A stretch of 64,000 nt of DNA. Origin: Amaranthus tricolor (lineage: Eukaryota; Streptophyta; Magnoliopsida; Caryophyllales; Amaranthaceae). This document shows, piece after piece, positions 47,983 through 60,515 of the stretch; position 1 is the first letter of the stretch; each line of letters starts with the position of its first letter. Where the stretch lies: the NCBI RefSeq assembly GCF_026212465.1, contig NC_080050.1, positions 3,596,644-3,660,643 of the forward strand, read 5' to 3'. The position numbers were made by a program, and so were the translations under genes. The notes beneath the pieces are model-generated. The model did not search any database. It saw only the letters and a list, made by a program, of their open reading frames with translations, and had not been told where the DNA came from.

Positions 47983-50900
47983 CTATGAATGAAGTTGTAG
48001 ATGAACTTTAAGACCATCCACAGGAATTGGGTCTGGATTATAGAAAATCTTTTCATTGGGATTAACCATTTTTAATTTAAATTTTGTGACTAAATTATGG
48101 AGAAAAACAAGAGTTTCTATTTTAGCATATTCTTTTCCTATACACATTCTAGGTCCACCCCCAAATGGTACAAATGTATAAGGGGCTGGCCCACTTCCTT
48201 CAAATCTTGATGGATAAAATTTCTCTGGATTCTCAAAGTACTTGGGATTCATATTTGTTGAGTATGCACTCCAATGTATCTGTAATTTTTTTTTTTTTTT
48301 TTATCATTATATCATCATCAAAGTCAAATATATTAATTAAGAGTCACAAAATACATGTTGCATCAATAAATATATATTACTATAAATTTGTATTTTGCTT
48401 AGCTTAATGAAAGATAAATTTGATATTTGAATAATGGGTATCTTATCCTCTTTTCTGATACTATTTTAAATTTGTTATTTAGCCTATATATGTATATCAG
48501 TAACAAAGAACGATATGATTGAATAGAAGTTTGATGACTTTGTATCCTAAAGCTAATGAATTGTAAGTAGAGTAACTCACTAGATTATAAGTATTTTAGT
48601 CATCAGCGAACCAACCTTAGAGCATTCATAGGTCTATGGCGCCACCATTATGTTACAAAATTAATTATTTTAATAAAATTTGTAAAAAAAAGACACATAA
48701 AGATTATAACCAAACTTATATGAGAATATAAGAACCAATCTCTTAAAAACAACACTAAAGTAACAATTTTATTGTCAAAAGTTAACACCATTTTGTATAA
48801 ATGTAACATTTTTTTTAACACGGTCATTAGTTTTTCTGCGGAAATTTTTCTTTTGAGGAAAAAAGTTTCGTCTTAAAAGTAACACTTTTTGTCTAAAAAA
48901 AATGGGTTTTTAGTAAACATTAATACTTTCTGCCAGATTTTTTTTTTTCTTTAAAACTTTTTCATAAAAGTAATAGTTTTTATTTGCCAAAAATAACATG
49001 GTTTTACCGAGTCTCATATAAGCTTGATTCTAACATGAACTTCTTTTTTTATAATTTATATGTATACATATCATGTATTTTGATTCAACCATTGATGAAA
49101 AATTGAATAAAATAGTGTTTAAAGAATGTGATACCTTCCATCCTTTAGGGATGTGAAACCCTGCAAAGTTAAAATCAGTAATAGCCTCCTTGAAACCTCC
49201 TGGAGAAGGTGGTTTAAGTCTCATGGTTTCACATATTACATTCCATGAGTACTTCATTTTCTGAACGTCTATCCAATTGAGTTGCTCTCCTTCTCCTTTC
49301 GATCTTTTGATATTCATTTGTTCTATTAGTTCAACAAATTACTTTACACGAATTAGTTTGAAAAACTCAACAAATAATCTAATAGACAGATAGACTAGTT
49401 GAATTCAAACTCTTATCACAAAACGTGAAGGTGAAGAAGCCTTTCAACTACTAGCATAGACCTTGAGTACTAACAAACATTTTAATGAAGTAACAACAAC
49501 TTATGTCAAGCCGAATTAATACAACTTATTTTCTTTTTTGGCAATGTTCCACTATCCTTCTTTTAATCTCATTTAGAAACTTATACTTTCTCTCGATCTT
49601 AATCATTTATTCTCATCCTTCAATTTTTTTTTTATCATTCTCCAACCCAATATCCCTTTTCACTAATTTTCTCACATTTTGCAATGAGTGTAAATGAGAG
49701 GGAAAGAGAGTGTTTATGAAGTAATAAAGTCAATTCAATCAAAAACTTAAGAAAATCATTGAGGCACAAAAATATCATATATACTCTAACACACAGTGTA
49801 ATACGCACAAGAGCTCTTTGCGTTTGAATTGTGGATGTCCCTTCTCATACCTGGCCTTGTATAATCTACTTTAAATGAAGGGTGATTGAGATTCAAACCT
49901 ATAACCTTTTTATCACGCTGGCTCTGATACTACTTAATGACTTAAAGAACCAACTCAAACTAAAGTTTAAACTGATAGTTAAAACCTCATAATATGTTAC
50001 ATACTCTAACACATCCCTCACAAGATAGCTCATTAGGTTAGAAATGCGAGTGCTGCATAAAAAAAACCAAATTAAAAATGAAAAATTACCTTGCAAAACT
50101 TTATCATAAACATGAGGATGTTTAGAAAGGTAGGCAATTGTGAAGGCAATAGTAGTAGTAGTTGTATAAAAACTAGCAAATATAAACCCAACAATAACTC
50201 TAGCAATATCCTCTTTGCTTACACAACTTCCATCCTCATCCCTAACCATCAAAAATCTACCCAACAAATCACCATCAATTTGATCATGATCATGATCATC
50301 ATTCCCCATTTTGTTCTTTCTCTTCTCCACCATCTCAAAAATCTTCTCTTGGACAATTTTCGACGCTTTAAGAGCCTTATAATAAGGCATCCCAGGGACA
50401 TAAAGAGGTGTAGATAAAATCCCTTCAATAAATTCAAAAAAAGGATCACGTAATTCTTTCAAAGACTTCAAATTTGGGTTAAAATACTCAACAAAAACCC
50501 TATAAGATAACTCAAAAGTGAACTCTTTTATTAAGGGATGTACTTTAACTTGGAGGGAGGGTACCCAAAATGTGTCCAAATGTTGTTGGGCCATAGAATC
50601 CATAGTACCCACAAATTTTTGTATATTGTCTAATTTTAGGAACTTATGGGCAATTTCATCAGCCATTTTATAAGAATTTGAATTAGGGTTAGCATTTTGT
50701 TGAGCAAGAGCTTTAGAAACAGAGTAGGGTAGCCAGAATTTGAGCAATTTGTTTTCATTAGAGAAGATAAATTTGTTGGCTGCGGGCCCACATAGAATAG
50801 CTACTGTTTCACCAGCAATGGAGGTTTGAAATGCATTACGGTTGTATGTTTTCATTCTATCAAGTATGAATTTTTTTGGGGATGATACAAAACTTGGGGT

Positions 50901-51050
50901 TTCTCCTATTAATGGCCAACCTTTTTTGCCTGGTGGAAATGGTAATTGTTTTTTTGAGCATGTTTTTGAAATGATAAAAAGTTGGAATTTTTTTGTAATA
51001 AGTATGACTATGAATGTTATGGTTAATCCTAAAAGAATGGTTAAATCCAT
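47983..51050 (-). CDS. CYP716-type cytochrome P450 (3 exons, 481 aa)
   Basis: Exons 51050-50090, 49322-49135 and 48279-47983, with GT-AG introns, join in frame to 481 aa, usual for CYP716. The N-terminal membrane anchor is followed by the proline hinge [15 protein letters not shown]. ExxR is E352-R355 (ETMR), the PERF-like motif is FYPSRF, and the heme loop [11 protein letters not shown] has the iron-ligating Cys429. CYP716 enzymes of the CYP85 clan mostly oxidise triterpene scaffolds such as beta-amyrin in the ER membrane; the substrate here is inference. Odd feature: the I-helix reads FASFYTTTT, with Tyr295 where the acidic residue of (A/G)Gx(D/E)T is expected. The start is the ATG at 51050; the frame is open upstream but has only a TTG there. 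Intron 1 holds a TRIM-like remnant. Confidence 0.93.
49720..50013 (-). mobile_element. TRIM-like short retrotransposon remnant in P450 intron 1
   Basis: Two similar terminal segments (about 49720-49793 and 49933-50013) both end, on the plus strand, in ATACTCTAACACA and share CAATTCAATC/CAACTCAAAC and AATATC/AATATG words. Between them, GGCTCTGATAC at 49920-49930 is the reverse complement of GTATCAGAGCC, the initiator-Met-tRNA primer-binding site of Copia-type elements, correctly placed next to the 5' terminal repeat on the minus strand. Total length is about 300 bp with no coding capacity. The terminal repeats have diverged. Confidence 0.55.
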
Positions 51051-51173
51051 AATTTGGAACAATTTTTTTAAATACTCAAGATGTAAAACGAGAAATAAAC
51101 TAATACAGTGAATAACAATATGTTTAGCTCATGAGGATAAAGGTTTTATTTGAAATGAGAAGAATTGGATATG

Positions 51174-51181
51174 TATAAATA
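51174..51181 (-). promoter_or_regulatory. Possible TATA box of the P450 gene
   Basis: TATTTATA on the minus strand (plus TATAAATA), about 124 bp upstream of the ATG. This gives a leader of roughly 90 nt. Confidence 0.45.
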
Positions 51182-51430
51182 CAAAGATTGGTTCCTAAAT
51201 GTCATGAATTAATTGAAGTACACTTCAACAATGCATATAATGTTAAGAGGAAGACACAAAATTTTATACTATAATCTTACGCAATGATGTGTTTGTTCTA
51301 TGATATTAAGCTTCACTTAAAATAATTTGCTACAATTTTTCCTTCTTTTATGTGACTTGGTAAGTTTTGATTGTTTTTGTTAAGTTTTGCCATTCTTTTA
51401 CCCTAGTTTTTGTTCATTTGTATTTCTAGA
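51182..51430. other. P450 upstream region, nothing recognised
   Basis: AT-rich, no exon seen. Confidence 0.45.
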
Positions 51431-51858
51431 TGCTCTTTTTTTTAATATAGTTTGGTTGGAGATTTCACTCAACAACTTTGACATAGACTATTGAAATGTT
51501 TTACTCCACCATATTGATGTTGGATCCGTCGGTCGTGCATAATTCACATTAGTATGAGATTGTCCATTATGAGCCGAACTCACACAAATTTGTTTTTGAC
51601 ATCTTTTTTATTGGTCTCATATTAATAATTTGTTGTTTGATCAGTTTGTTAACATTTTCTTATATTTCTGATGGGAAATTTGAGAAGTAGACTTAAACCG
51701 TTTTGAATTGAGATATACTCGTAGAAATACTCATACAGGTGATTGCTTAGTAAACTTTTTTGACATGGTTTACGTAACAGCATCTGTCCCTTTGAAGACA
51801 ATCATTTACAACCCAACACTACAAGGGCATTTCACACTTGTGAAAGAACATAGGTGAC
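51431..51858 (+). repeat. Dispersed repeat, long copy, upstream of the P450 gene
   Basis: Shares CACTCAACAACTTTGACATA, GTGATTGCTTAGTAAACTT, TGTCCCTTTGAAGACAATCA and ACTACAAGGGCATTTCACAC-type blocks, in the same order, with 57070-57329 in the MYB intron. This copy has about 170 extra bases in the middle. No coding frame is shared. Confidence 0.8.
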
Positions 51859-52689
51859 ATCATTTGGTGAAATTTTCCACTGCTTCGATGACCTATGTTA
51901 TATGGGTAGGTGATGAGTATCAAACCTCTATTATAACGGTGAATAAAAAAAATCTTCAGCCATTTAGTCTGCTCATAATTCTAAATTAAATTGTATTTGA
52001 ATTGAGAGAATTAGACGGAAAGAAAAGAGATAGATAGGAAAGGTTGTATCTTCCATTGTTTGTATAATAAATTCGGATGAAAAGGATTTGAAGTTTTATT
52101 AATGAACAGTTCTCGCCAATAGTGAAAATATTTAAAAGACAAATAATTTTTGTATTCACTCTCTTCCCTTTACTTCTAACAATCAAAGTTTTTCCCTTCC
52201 CTTTCTTTTTTTCTTCCCCTTCTCCTCTCCTTCCTTTTATTTCCTTCTTAAATTGTTATCTAAATAAAGTATTAATAAAAGTATGTAGTACTTATTAAAA
52301 GATTAGATGAAGTAAAAGAGATAGTCAAAACTCAAATTAAATATAATTATTAGTTGTTTATTATTTGTCAAACCGACCCTTAATGATATGAATATTCGTA
52401 AACTATTCTAGAATTACTACTTTACTCTTTGAAAATTGTAAACACCAAAAAATAGTTCAATTAGTATGTGTACTCCCATCGTGATAATTGTTTCTCCCTT
52501 AAGCCTCATCATCTCAAAATATTTGTTTAATAAGTTTGAAGCCTAATGCCTTTTTGGGCTTATCACATTAGCTTCATGTACACTTCAATTTTGACTCCTT
52601 TTCCTTTTATGAATATGTGTTATTGTGAATTGTTGATAGTTAGTTAGAAGTATTAGTTCGTTAACAAGTGTTGTACGAGACCGTATTAC
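51859..52689. other. Intergenic, nothing recognised
   Basis: No exon seen. A pyrimidine-rich stretch lies at about 52190-52245. Confidence 0.45.
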
Positions 52690-52980
52690 CATGAGAATAT
52701 AAGTGATTATTTTAAGGTTATATCAGCCTATTATTCTAATTGATTAATTGAGATAGTAAGTAATCACTTTAAAATAATATGTGATCACATCAACATTATG
52801 AAAAGTGACATTTATAAAACTGTAATTAATCACTGTAAGGTTATACATGGTCTTTTTAAGATTATAAGTGATCATGATTAGTTTAACACTATAAAATGTG
52901 ATCACTTTAAGACTGTAAGTGATTATTTTAAGTTTAAAACTTAGCCACTTTAAAATTATAAATAATTTTTTTTAACTTTA
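52690..52980. repeat. Degenerate minisatellite, locus 3 (reverse orientation)
   Basis: Units such as AAGTGATTATTTTAAGGTTA, TAATCACTGTAAGGTTATA and ATGTGATCACTTTAAGACTG. It is preceded by GAGACCGTATTACCATGAGA (about 52678) and followed by GTCACCATGAGACTTTGTG (about 53015), which resemble the ends flanking locus 2. Confidence 0.6.
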
Positions 52981-55005
52981 AATATATATTAAATCAACCA
53001 ATAAATAACATGTCACCATGAGACTTTGTGTTTGTTATCAATTATCTCAACCTTTAATAGTACTACTAACTATATGGGCAACCTACAAATAAATATTGGG
53101 CCAATTTAATCGTTTAATGATAACTGTTATTGCCTGTCACATAGTAGTTGGAATTGGGCTAGCCCATTGTTATTTCGTAAACTGCAAGACGTGATCATAT
53201 ATTCCGTGGTTCTCTATCCTATTTCTTCAATTTTCATTATGTTCTTGTTTTTTAATACTTTATTTTATTTATTTTAATAGTTCCATTTAATTTTTTACAC
53301 TTGATGAAATAATATTTTAATTGTTTATATTCTAATCTTTTAAAATTAAAAATTAATTCTCAATATTGTTCATTTGTTAGTTGATTCTACATTATTAACT
53401 TGGTGATTAATTTATAGTAACAATTAATTAGTAGAGGGAGCCATTAGCCATTAATGTACATATAATTAAAGGATTTATAGGCCTTAGAAATTAAAGTAGG
53501 TAATTGAGGCCTTTTTTTTAACAAGTAGGTGGTTAATTTGGAAGTTATATTATATTGAAATTTCAATATCTGCATAAGGCAGTATGCTTGGACCACTCTA
53601 AATGATTGAATTTTATTGAAAGATAAAACAAATAGTAGGTGAGACTTAGAGAGGAATTTAAATCTATTAAACATTAATTATCTAATTAATATATTAAGTT
53701 TTTATCTAAACTTAATAGTGTTGCAAATTAGTGGGATAATTGCATTCAAATAATATAATAAAGATGTGTAAATGATAAGACAATTCGTATATGAATAATA
53801 GGAGTAAGGAACAAGGAGTACAATTAATATCAAAATATTAATTCTTTTTAAAAAAAATCAAAAAATTAAGAAAGAATTAAGTTTTTGGGAAAAATTATTA
53901 AAAATAATCCAATCTTTTACTCATCTGCTATGAATAATCTCACCTTTTAATTATTATTTAATAGTTCACCATTTGGTATGTATTTGCTCTTAGTATATCC
54001 AATGATCTGAACCATTATAGGTCACAACCCTACTCCTCCCCTCTAACACTGGATATGCTGGGAGCAAATAAGTATTAAGGATGAGATTTTTACAATATAA
54101 TTTATAGGTGATTAGTATATACTTCTTGGTCCCAACCAAATAATTTCATAGACTTTTGGGACGAAGACTATGAAACTGAATATAATGAGTTAAAGTAATG
54201 GTATTTAGAAATAAAAGATAGAATATAGAGTATAAAAGTGGTGGATTATATCCAAAATTGTGACAAATTAATTATTAAAAAAAGACTAAAAAAATTAGAC
54301 AAATTGAATTCCAAAGAAAAGTAGAGATGTAAGTTTGGTGTTTGGTTTGGATTCAATATAAATCCATCAAACTAAATTAAATTCGCTTTTAACTTTTTGA
54401 CTCAAAATTTCAGTCCAAATCACTGAAAAAAAAATAGTCGAACAAAATACAATTCAATTTTGTTTAGTTTTATGTTTAATTGATTTTTCACCAAATTAGT
54501 TGTATTTACCACTAGAGGAGTATCTCATCATGTCAACTATAACACAAACAAAAAATCAATTTGATTTTTTTGGCTTTTCGGCATCATGTTGATAAGTTCC
54601 AATATATTCAATTAATGAAGTACAAACTAACCATTTTATTATTTTCAATGTATGATGCAACTTAAATATAATACACATAACTATAGCCAATCATAAGACA
54701 TTTCCCAAAAAAAAAAAATCTTCAATTGTTCTGTTTGGTACAGAAGAAATTCCTGTTGGAATCAGTTGGTAGAGAAAAATTCCTCTAATAAAATTTTATT
54801 GAAGTCATTGAGTTAGCCAACCTAAATTAAGAAAATTATTTATCCCTCTCAATGACATTGTCTTAATTATATTTTGACAATAAAAAAGTATTATATACAT
54901 CAATTGATACACTCTTTATCTATTTAATTTCGTACTGTATACGTACATTTTCTATATACTTTTACTTAACAAGGGACAAAATCAAAAGATGAAAGAATGC
55001 TAAAA
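52981..55005. other. Intergenic, no supported gene
   Basis: AT-rich. Near 53920-54120 is a segment with words like ATTATTAAAAATAATCCAAT, which may be an old repeat. The 76-codon frame at 53444-53674 has no motif. Confidence 0.45.
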
Positions 55006-55210
55006 GGGATGTGTGGCTAATGGTTGATTATAATTAAAGTGACTGATTTGATCAGTTCATTTTAAATACGTTATTAGAAGCAACTTGTTTAAAAATAACT
55101 TATTCATAACAATGAGTTATTTCAATTAGTAATTAATCAAACACTGGCATCATCTTTTTGTATCAAAATAAGCAGAAATTTGTCCGATAAGCTATTTTAC
55201 CAAATACATC
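55006..55210. mobile_element. Second copy of the 45708 MITE family
   Basis: GAAGCAACTTGTTTAAAAAT, AACTTATTCATAACAATGAG and TATCAAAATAAGCAG match 45790-45920. Ends GGGATGTGTGGC and (reverse complement) GATGTATTTGGTAAAA are diverged. Confidence 0.55.
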
Positions 55211-55465
55211 TATAAACTTAGAAAACATGAAAACGATTTATTTGACTAAAAAAGTTGCTCCTATACAATTTTAATTGGTACATGGTCCCACTATGATTTT
55301 GTTAACCTTATTTTTGAAAACTTCTTTGTTAATTATGAGGAGTTGAACAAATTTGATCCCACCTCTTAATTAACATACAATTTTTGACATTTTATAACTT
55401 GGGCATCTATATTTGAATGTACTTTTTAACTAACATTTTTTCAACATGTTGAATAATTAGGTAAA

Positions 55466-58400
55466 TTAACTAGAATTATAAGAAAATAGGTCATTTTTTG
55501 AAGTAACATTGGTAGATTGTAGTTGTGTAGATCCATCACTTAGATGATCAAGTCCAAGTTCATTTTCCAAGTATACTAACCACCACCAACTTTCACCAAC
55601 TTCTTTACTAGTATTATCATCCTTCTTGTCATTGTTAGACATTTGGGTGTCCACATTTTGGAATTGTACTTCATTGTCACCATGTAACAAATCCCACAAG
55701 TCCAAATTAGGTTCAAAGGGGATCTCAATTAACTCATCTAATGAATTTTCGATGTTCTTCGTAGGGTACGTGCTCATTTCATCCTTGTTACGATCATCTA
55801 TATTTTCGATTATGCTAGGGTTCATATTGGTCATCATCAAATGGTCGGATAATGAGTTGTATGAGGAAGAAGACGAGCTTGAATACTCGATTGTGTCGTT
55901 GATGATTGTTTCATTCGTTCCATCGAGGACTGCATCATTTGGAGAAGTTGTATTTGCTGATGCTAAGTCGTTACATGTTGATGATGATGATGATGGTGCA
56001 TTCTTTTCATTAGTCTTCTTAACTTTGAGACGTTTTTTTAGGTGGGTGTTCCACACGTTCTTTATTTCATTGTCGGTTCTCCCAGGAAAATGAGATGCTA
56101 TTTTTGACCATCTAAAATATAAACATGTATAAGAGAAAAAGATTAATTAAATTGAAAAGATAAAACGTACGTATAATAATACATGAGAAATATCAAAAGA
56201 AAATAAAGGTGAAAATGAATATTTACTTGTTTCCTAGTGTTTGATGTAACTTGATAATGGCTTCTTCTTCTTGAAGAGTAAAATTACCACGTTTAAGATC
56301 AGGTCGAAGGTAATTAACCCATCTTAATCGACAACTTTTTCCACATCGAGCTAATCCTGAAATCAAAATTGGGGATGATTAATTAGTTACTAATGACAAA
56401 TTATATACATGTACAGACAAATTAATTAGTATTTTCTCTATTAGAGAAAGCAACATTTGAATTTTGATGCGATTATATAAAAGTTAATATGATTGATTTA
56501 CTTTTGTGAGAGATCGTCTTACGGTGAAAAGACCTTAAACAAGTAGCTCATATTATTATAATATAAATTAAATAGACTATTTAAGCCAATTATAAGACAC
56601 GTCTCTAGGTAATACCGTCTTATACAACAATTTGTGAATATCATATGTTCACTAATATACTACTCTACTTTCATAATTATATTTATTTTATTATTTTCTT
56701 GTATAGAAAGAGTTGCATAGTATTATCTCACATCTCACACGAAAATCCTTTTGGGTTAGATTTATGGGCACAACACAATTTTCCCTTATATGTAACGTTA
56801 ATACTTCGACTTGAAATATATGCTAAGAGGTGATTATTTTTTGAACCCATAACAAGGGCTTCTGATACCATATATGTTAAAGGGTCAACTCAACTAAAAG
56901 TTTAACGTTTAATATGATAAGCTAACGTGACAAAAAGTCATGAGTTTGAATCTCTCCATCATCATTATTGCGTGAAGGAGCATAACAGAATATATTACAC
57001 ATCTTAGAGTTTCAATCACCAGCTTAATTTATTTGGATTAAAATTCACCATATATATAGAATTCATAAATGCTCTTTTCTTTTATAGTTTGGGTGGAGAA
57101 ATCACTCAACAACTTTGACATAGACTCAATGTTTCATACCATTATTTTGAGAATTGAGGTATAATATTCAAATAGGTGATTGCTTAGTAAACTTCTTTGA
57201 CTTGGTTTACCTAACAGCATTTGTCCCTTTGAAGACAATCATTTATACTATTTGTTAGTTAGTTGTCTGACTAAGTTACCAACCCACCACTACAAGGGCA
57301 GTTCACACGTGTGAAAGAAAATATGTGATACTTATCATTTTGCAAATAACATTTTCCGTTTTTATTTAATCGTTATCATTTAATTTTTTCACAATTTACA
57401 TTTTGACTTGCATTAGTGATTTAAAAATAAAGTTAGGTAGAATCTTTATTTTTAGAGGACTAATCATAAAATCTACTATCAAACTATATCTATGTTTTAT
57501 AATTTTTGTATTTGTATATTGATAATTCAAGATATTATTAGTTTAAAGTGTGCATGACATGTGTGAAAAGTAAGGTGTAACAATTAAATAAAGAAAGTAA
57601 AAGATATGTGCATGGAAGCTCAATTTAAAAACATCACTTGTGAAAAGTAAAGTGTAACAATTAATATTAGCAACTTGTAATATTTAAATTATTTATTAAT
57701 ATCTAAGTAGTATTTATAATTAATAGCTCATAATTGTGATTTAGATATTGTATGACTTGTTTTTAATCCATGAATCAATATAAATTTCTATGTAAAATAT
57801 GTTTTATTGTTGCACAAAAAATTATCTATTATTGAAAATTTTACAGAATTAATAATTTGAAAAATTTAATCAAAATTAATCTATAAACAAGTTATAAAAC
57901 CACTATTAATATACGAATACAAAAAAGACTTATTAATACATTGATTTATACATATATAATATAATATTTTTAGTAGGTTTTCATGGCTAACATTTTTCTT
58001 AAAAAAAAATAAAATTTTACAAGTATATATAAGATATATTATTCTTTGTCTTATTGTAGTATTTAGTTAATAAATATATTTATTTTAACTCTTAAATATA
58101 AAATAAAAAACATAAGAATCAATTCAATGAAAAACTTAAGTTGATGGTTGAGACTCTATATTATATACTCTATCAGTCAATACAATCCATTAAATTTGCA
58201 AATTATCCTAGCAAACGATTTGAGCCGCATTTTCTTTGGATTATAGGATAGACAGAAAATGAGAGTTAGGCCGTGAGAATTAAACTCGAAATTTTTTATG
58301 AAAAGTGGTACTTGCTCTCTGACTAAGAGAAGGCCTGATTTTGATTTTTGTTAAATGAGAATTAGCTATGAGATTATCCTTAGACCCTTAGTCAAATCTT

Positions 58401-60091
58401 ACGCAATTTGCAGTTCGACAACTAATCCCATGATCAGTCACTATACCTACTCAATTATAAACTTTTTATTCAAGTAAAATGCATGCCATTTTTATAAAAT
58501 ATTTTTACTCTTAGTACTAATGAAGCCAATATTTTAAATTTTGTTATCAAAATTGTGATATCATACTTCCAATACAAAATTACTATGAAAGATAATTATC
58601 AAGGCACTTAATTTTAGGACATAAAATGATTTAAAATATTATCTTTTTTCATTTCAATAGAATTAGAATATAAATATGGTAAGATATAACGTTCTTAAAT
58701 CGAAGAAAAATAAAATGAAAGAAATAAGAATGATATAATCAAAAGGCAGGGAAGATATATTTGATAGAAGTTGGAGCATTTTTATATTACAAATGTTCAA
58801 ATAAATGGGAATGTCCTAATATTAACCCGACCTTATAATTAAATCCAATTTGATTTAAATTTAAAAATGAACTGATAATTATATAAAAGCTTACATTGAT
58901 AAAAGATTCGATTATATACTGACTCGGAAAGTTTGACCTGATTGAACACCTCTAACCGAGAGAGCATGAAAAAAGTAATTTATTATGGGTTAAAACCATA
59001 TGAGTTTATTCAGGTTATTTTTCGAATCATTTAATTAAAAATTTTATTTATATTGAATTTCTTAGCAGATAACACAAATAATAACTAAGTTGGCACACAT
59101 GTAAAAGTGAGTTTTAGCCTACTATAGTTGATCCTCCCCTAGCTAACCAATAAGGTGTCAAAGCAAAACTCAAATTGGATTGGAAGTTCATAATCAACAA
59201 TGTACAGAAAAGTATGAAGTAACAAAGTCAATAAATACGTTGTTAAGAGTATGATTATTCACATGTTTTAAAAAATTATTCTAAAAAAATCTAAACCGCT
59301 TTCTGATTTCTGTTGGCTAATGATGCCAAAATCCCATTAAGATCATCAAAAGTCATGAATTAATTTAAGTAATCAATCTAGTTAAGATAATTGTCGGAAA
59401 ATACTTTACTTAGTGGATAAATTATCCACTCGACCACTTATATAACTAACAAAAACTCTACATAACAAGTACTCTTAATAATGAATAATGAATATGTTTC
59501 ATAAAAATTACGATATATTTAATATTTTATCACGCATTCTCGCATAATAATTTTTTTGGTCGTAAGTGTGGATATTGTAGAGACATCCTCGTACATAACG
59601 TTAAATATTTAATTCTAAATAAAGGATGGATCAAATTTGAACTCTTTATGAGCATGTTAGCTTAATTCAAATATCATTTTAAGGAATCAATTTAACTAAA
59701 AGATTAGCTTTTAGTCTGTTGGAATTGTTTCCCAACTGATAAAATCCTGAAATGACTCTCCTGTGAGGGAACATGATGATAAAAAATAGAGTTTAATATA
59801 CGTTGAGGTATCATCTGCTTAAGTTTTTAGTAAAATAGGTTTATTAACCGACAGAATAATAATATTTATGATTAATTATTGCTAACCCACTATAATAAAA
59901 CATAAAATAGTGCTAATCATGGGTGTAACAATAAATTAAAAAGAAGAAAAACCTGCAAGTTTAGGGAGAGCACGCCAATTATTATGGCCATGTTTCTGAA
60001 TGAAAGAAATGAGCTTAAAGTCCTCAGCTTGAGACCAAGGTCCTCTTTTTACTCCTGCTTTGTCACAGCATGGTTTTCTTCCTTTACCCAT
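55466..60091 (-). CDS. R2R3-MYB transcription factor, subgroup 3-like (3 exons, 304 aa)
   Basis: Exons 60091-59953, 56356-56227 and 56111-55466 join in frame to 304 aa. Introns have GT-AG ends and sit at the two positions usual for R2R3-MYB genes. R2 (about 16-63) has Trp19, Trp39 and Trp59; R3 (about 69-114) has Phe72, Trp91 and Trp110, as in plant R3 repeats. The start [20 protein letters not shown] and the block [15 protein letters not shown] resemble the MYB58/MYB63/MYB10/MYB72 group, whose best-known members activate lignin or phenylpropanoid genes; this placement is inference. The bHLH-binding signature of R3 is absent (Ala79, Thr86, Lys93 and His97 at its key positions). The C-terminal part is Ser/Asn/Asp-rich, with acidic-hydrophobic blocks [11 protein letters not shown] and [18 protein letters not shown] that could activate transcription. 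Intron 1 is long (3596 bp). Confidence 0.93.
56860..57010. repeat. Short retroelement remnant in MYB intron 1
   Basis: GCTTCTGATACCATATATG is the complement of a TGGTATCAGAAGC-type primer-binding site, and AAAAGTCATGAGTTTGAATCTC resembles the interior of the TRIM-like remnant at 49720. Boundaries are unclear. Confidence 0.35.
57070..57329 (+). repeat. Dispersed repeat, short copy, in MYB intron 1
   Basis: Colinear with 51431-51858 but lacking the middle. Shared blocks include TCACTCAACAACTTTGACAT, AGGTGATTGCTTAGTAAACT and CCCTTTGAAGACAATCATTT. Confidence 0.8.
57330..59952. other. Rest of MYB intron 1, nothing else recognised
   Basis: AT-rich non-coding sequence. No exon, RNA gene or bounded element that I can support. 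Confidence 0.45.
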
Positions 60092-60141
60092 ATTATTAAT
60101 TACCCCTTAATTACACACTAATTATAAACCTAGGAATAATT

Positions 60142-60149
60142 TATTTATA
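60142..60149 (-). promoter_or_regulatory. Probable TATA box of the MYB gene
   Basis: TATAAATA on the minus strand, about 50 bp before the ATG at 60091. A second TA-rich run (60312-60327) lies about 220 bp upstream and is an alternative. Confidence 0.5.
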
Positions 60150-60515
60150 CTATAAGAAAAGGATTGAAATTTAAGGGAATTAATTATAACAAGATTTTAT
60201 AGAGTAAGTAATTAACTCTAGCTAATTATTACTAATTATGGGTTAAGTAAGATAAGAAGTTTGGGTGATGACAAATGTTGAGTGTTAAGTAACCAAGATT
60301 GGATGTGTGTGTTATATATATATATAGTAAGTTGGGGGGAAATGAAAGGATGATGGCATTTCATGCATTGGGCTTACGCCAACGTTGTAGTATGATTCCT
60401 CCACTTTCACCTAACTCTTTGGACCTTACTCCTACTTCTTTTCGTTTTAAGCTTTTCTTTCTTTTTTTTGTTTGGTATGTCATGTCACTATATTCTATTT
60501 TTTATTTGGGGGTAA

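Noticed and set aside
51051..51062. Upstream extension of the P450 frame
   Set aside because: It would start at TTG; the first ATG is at 51050.
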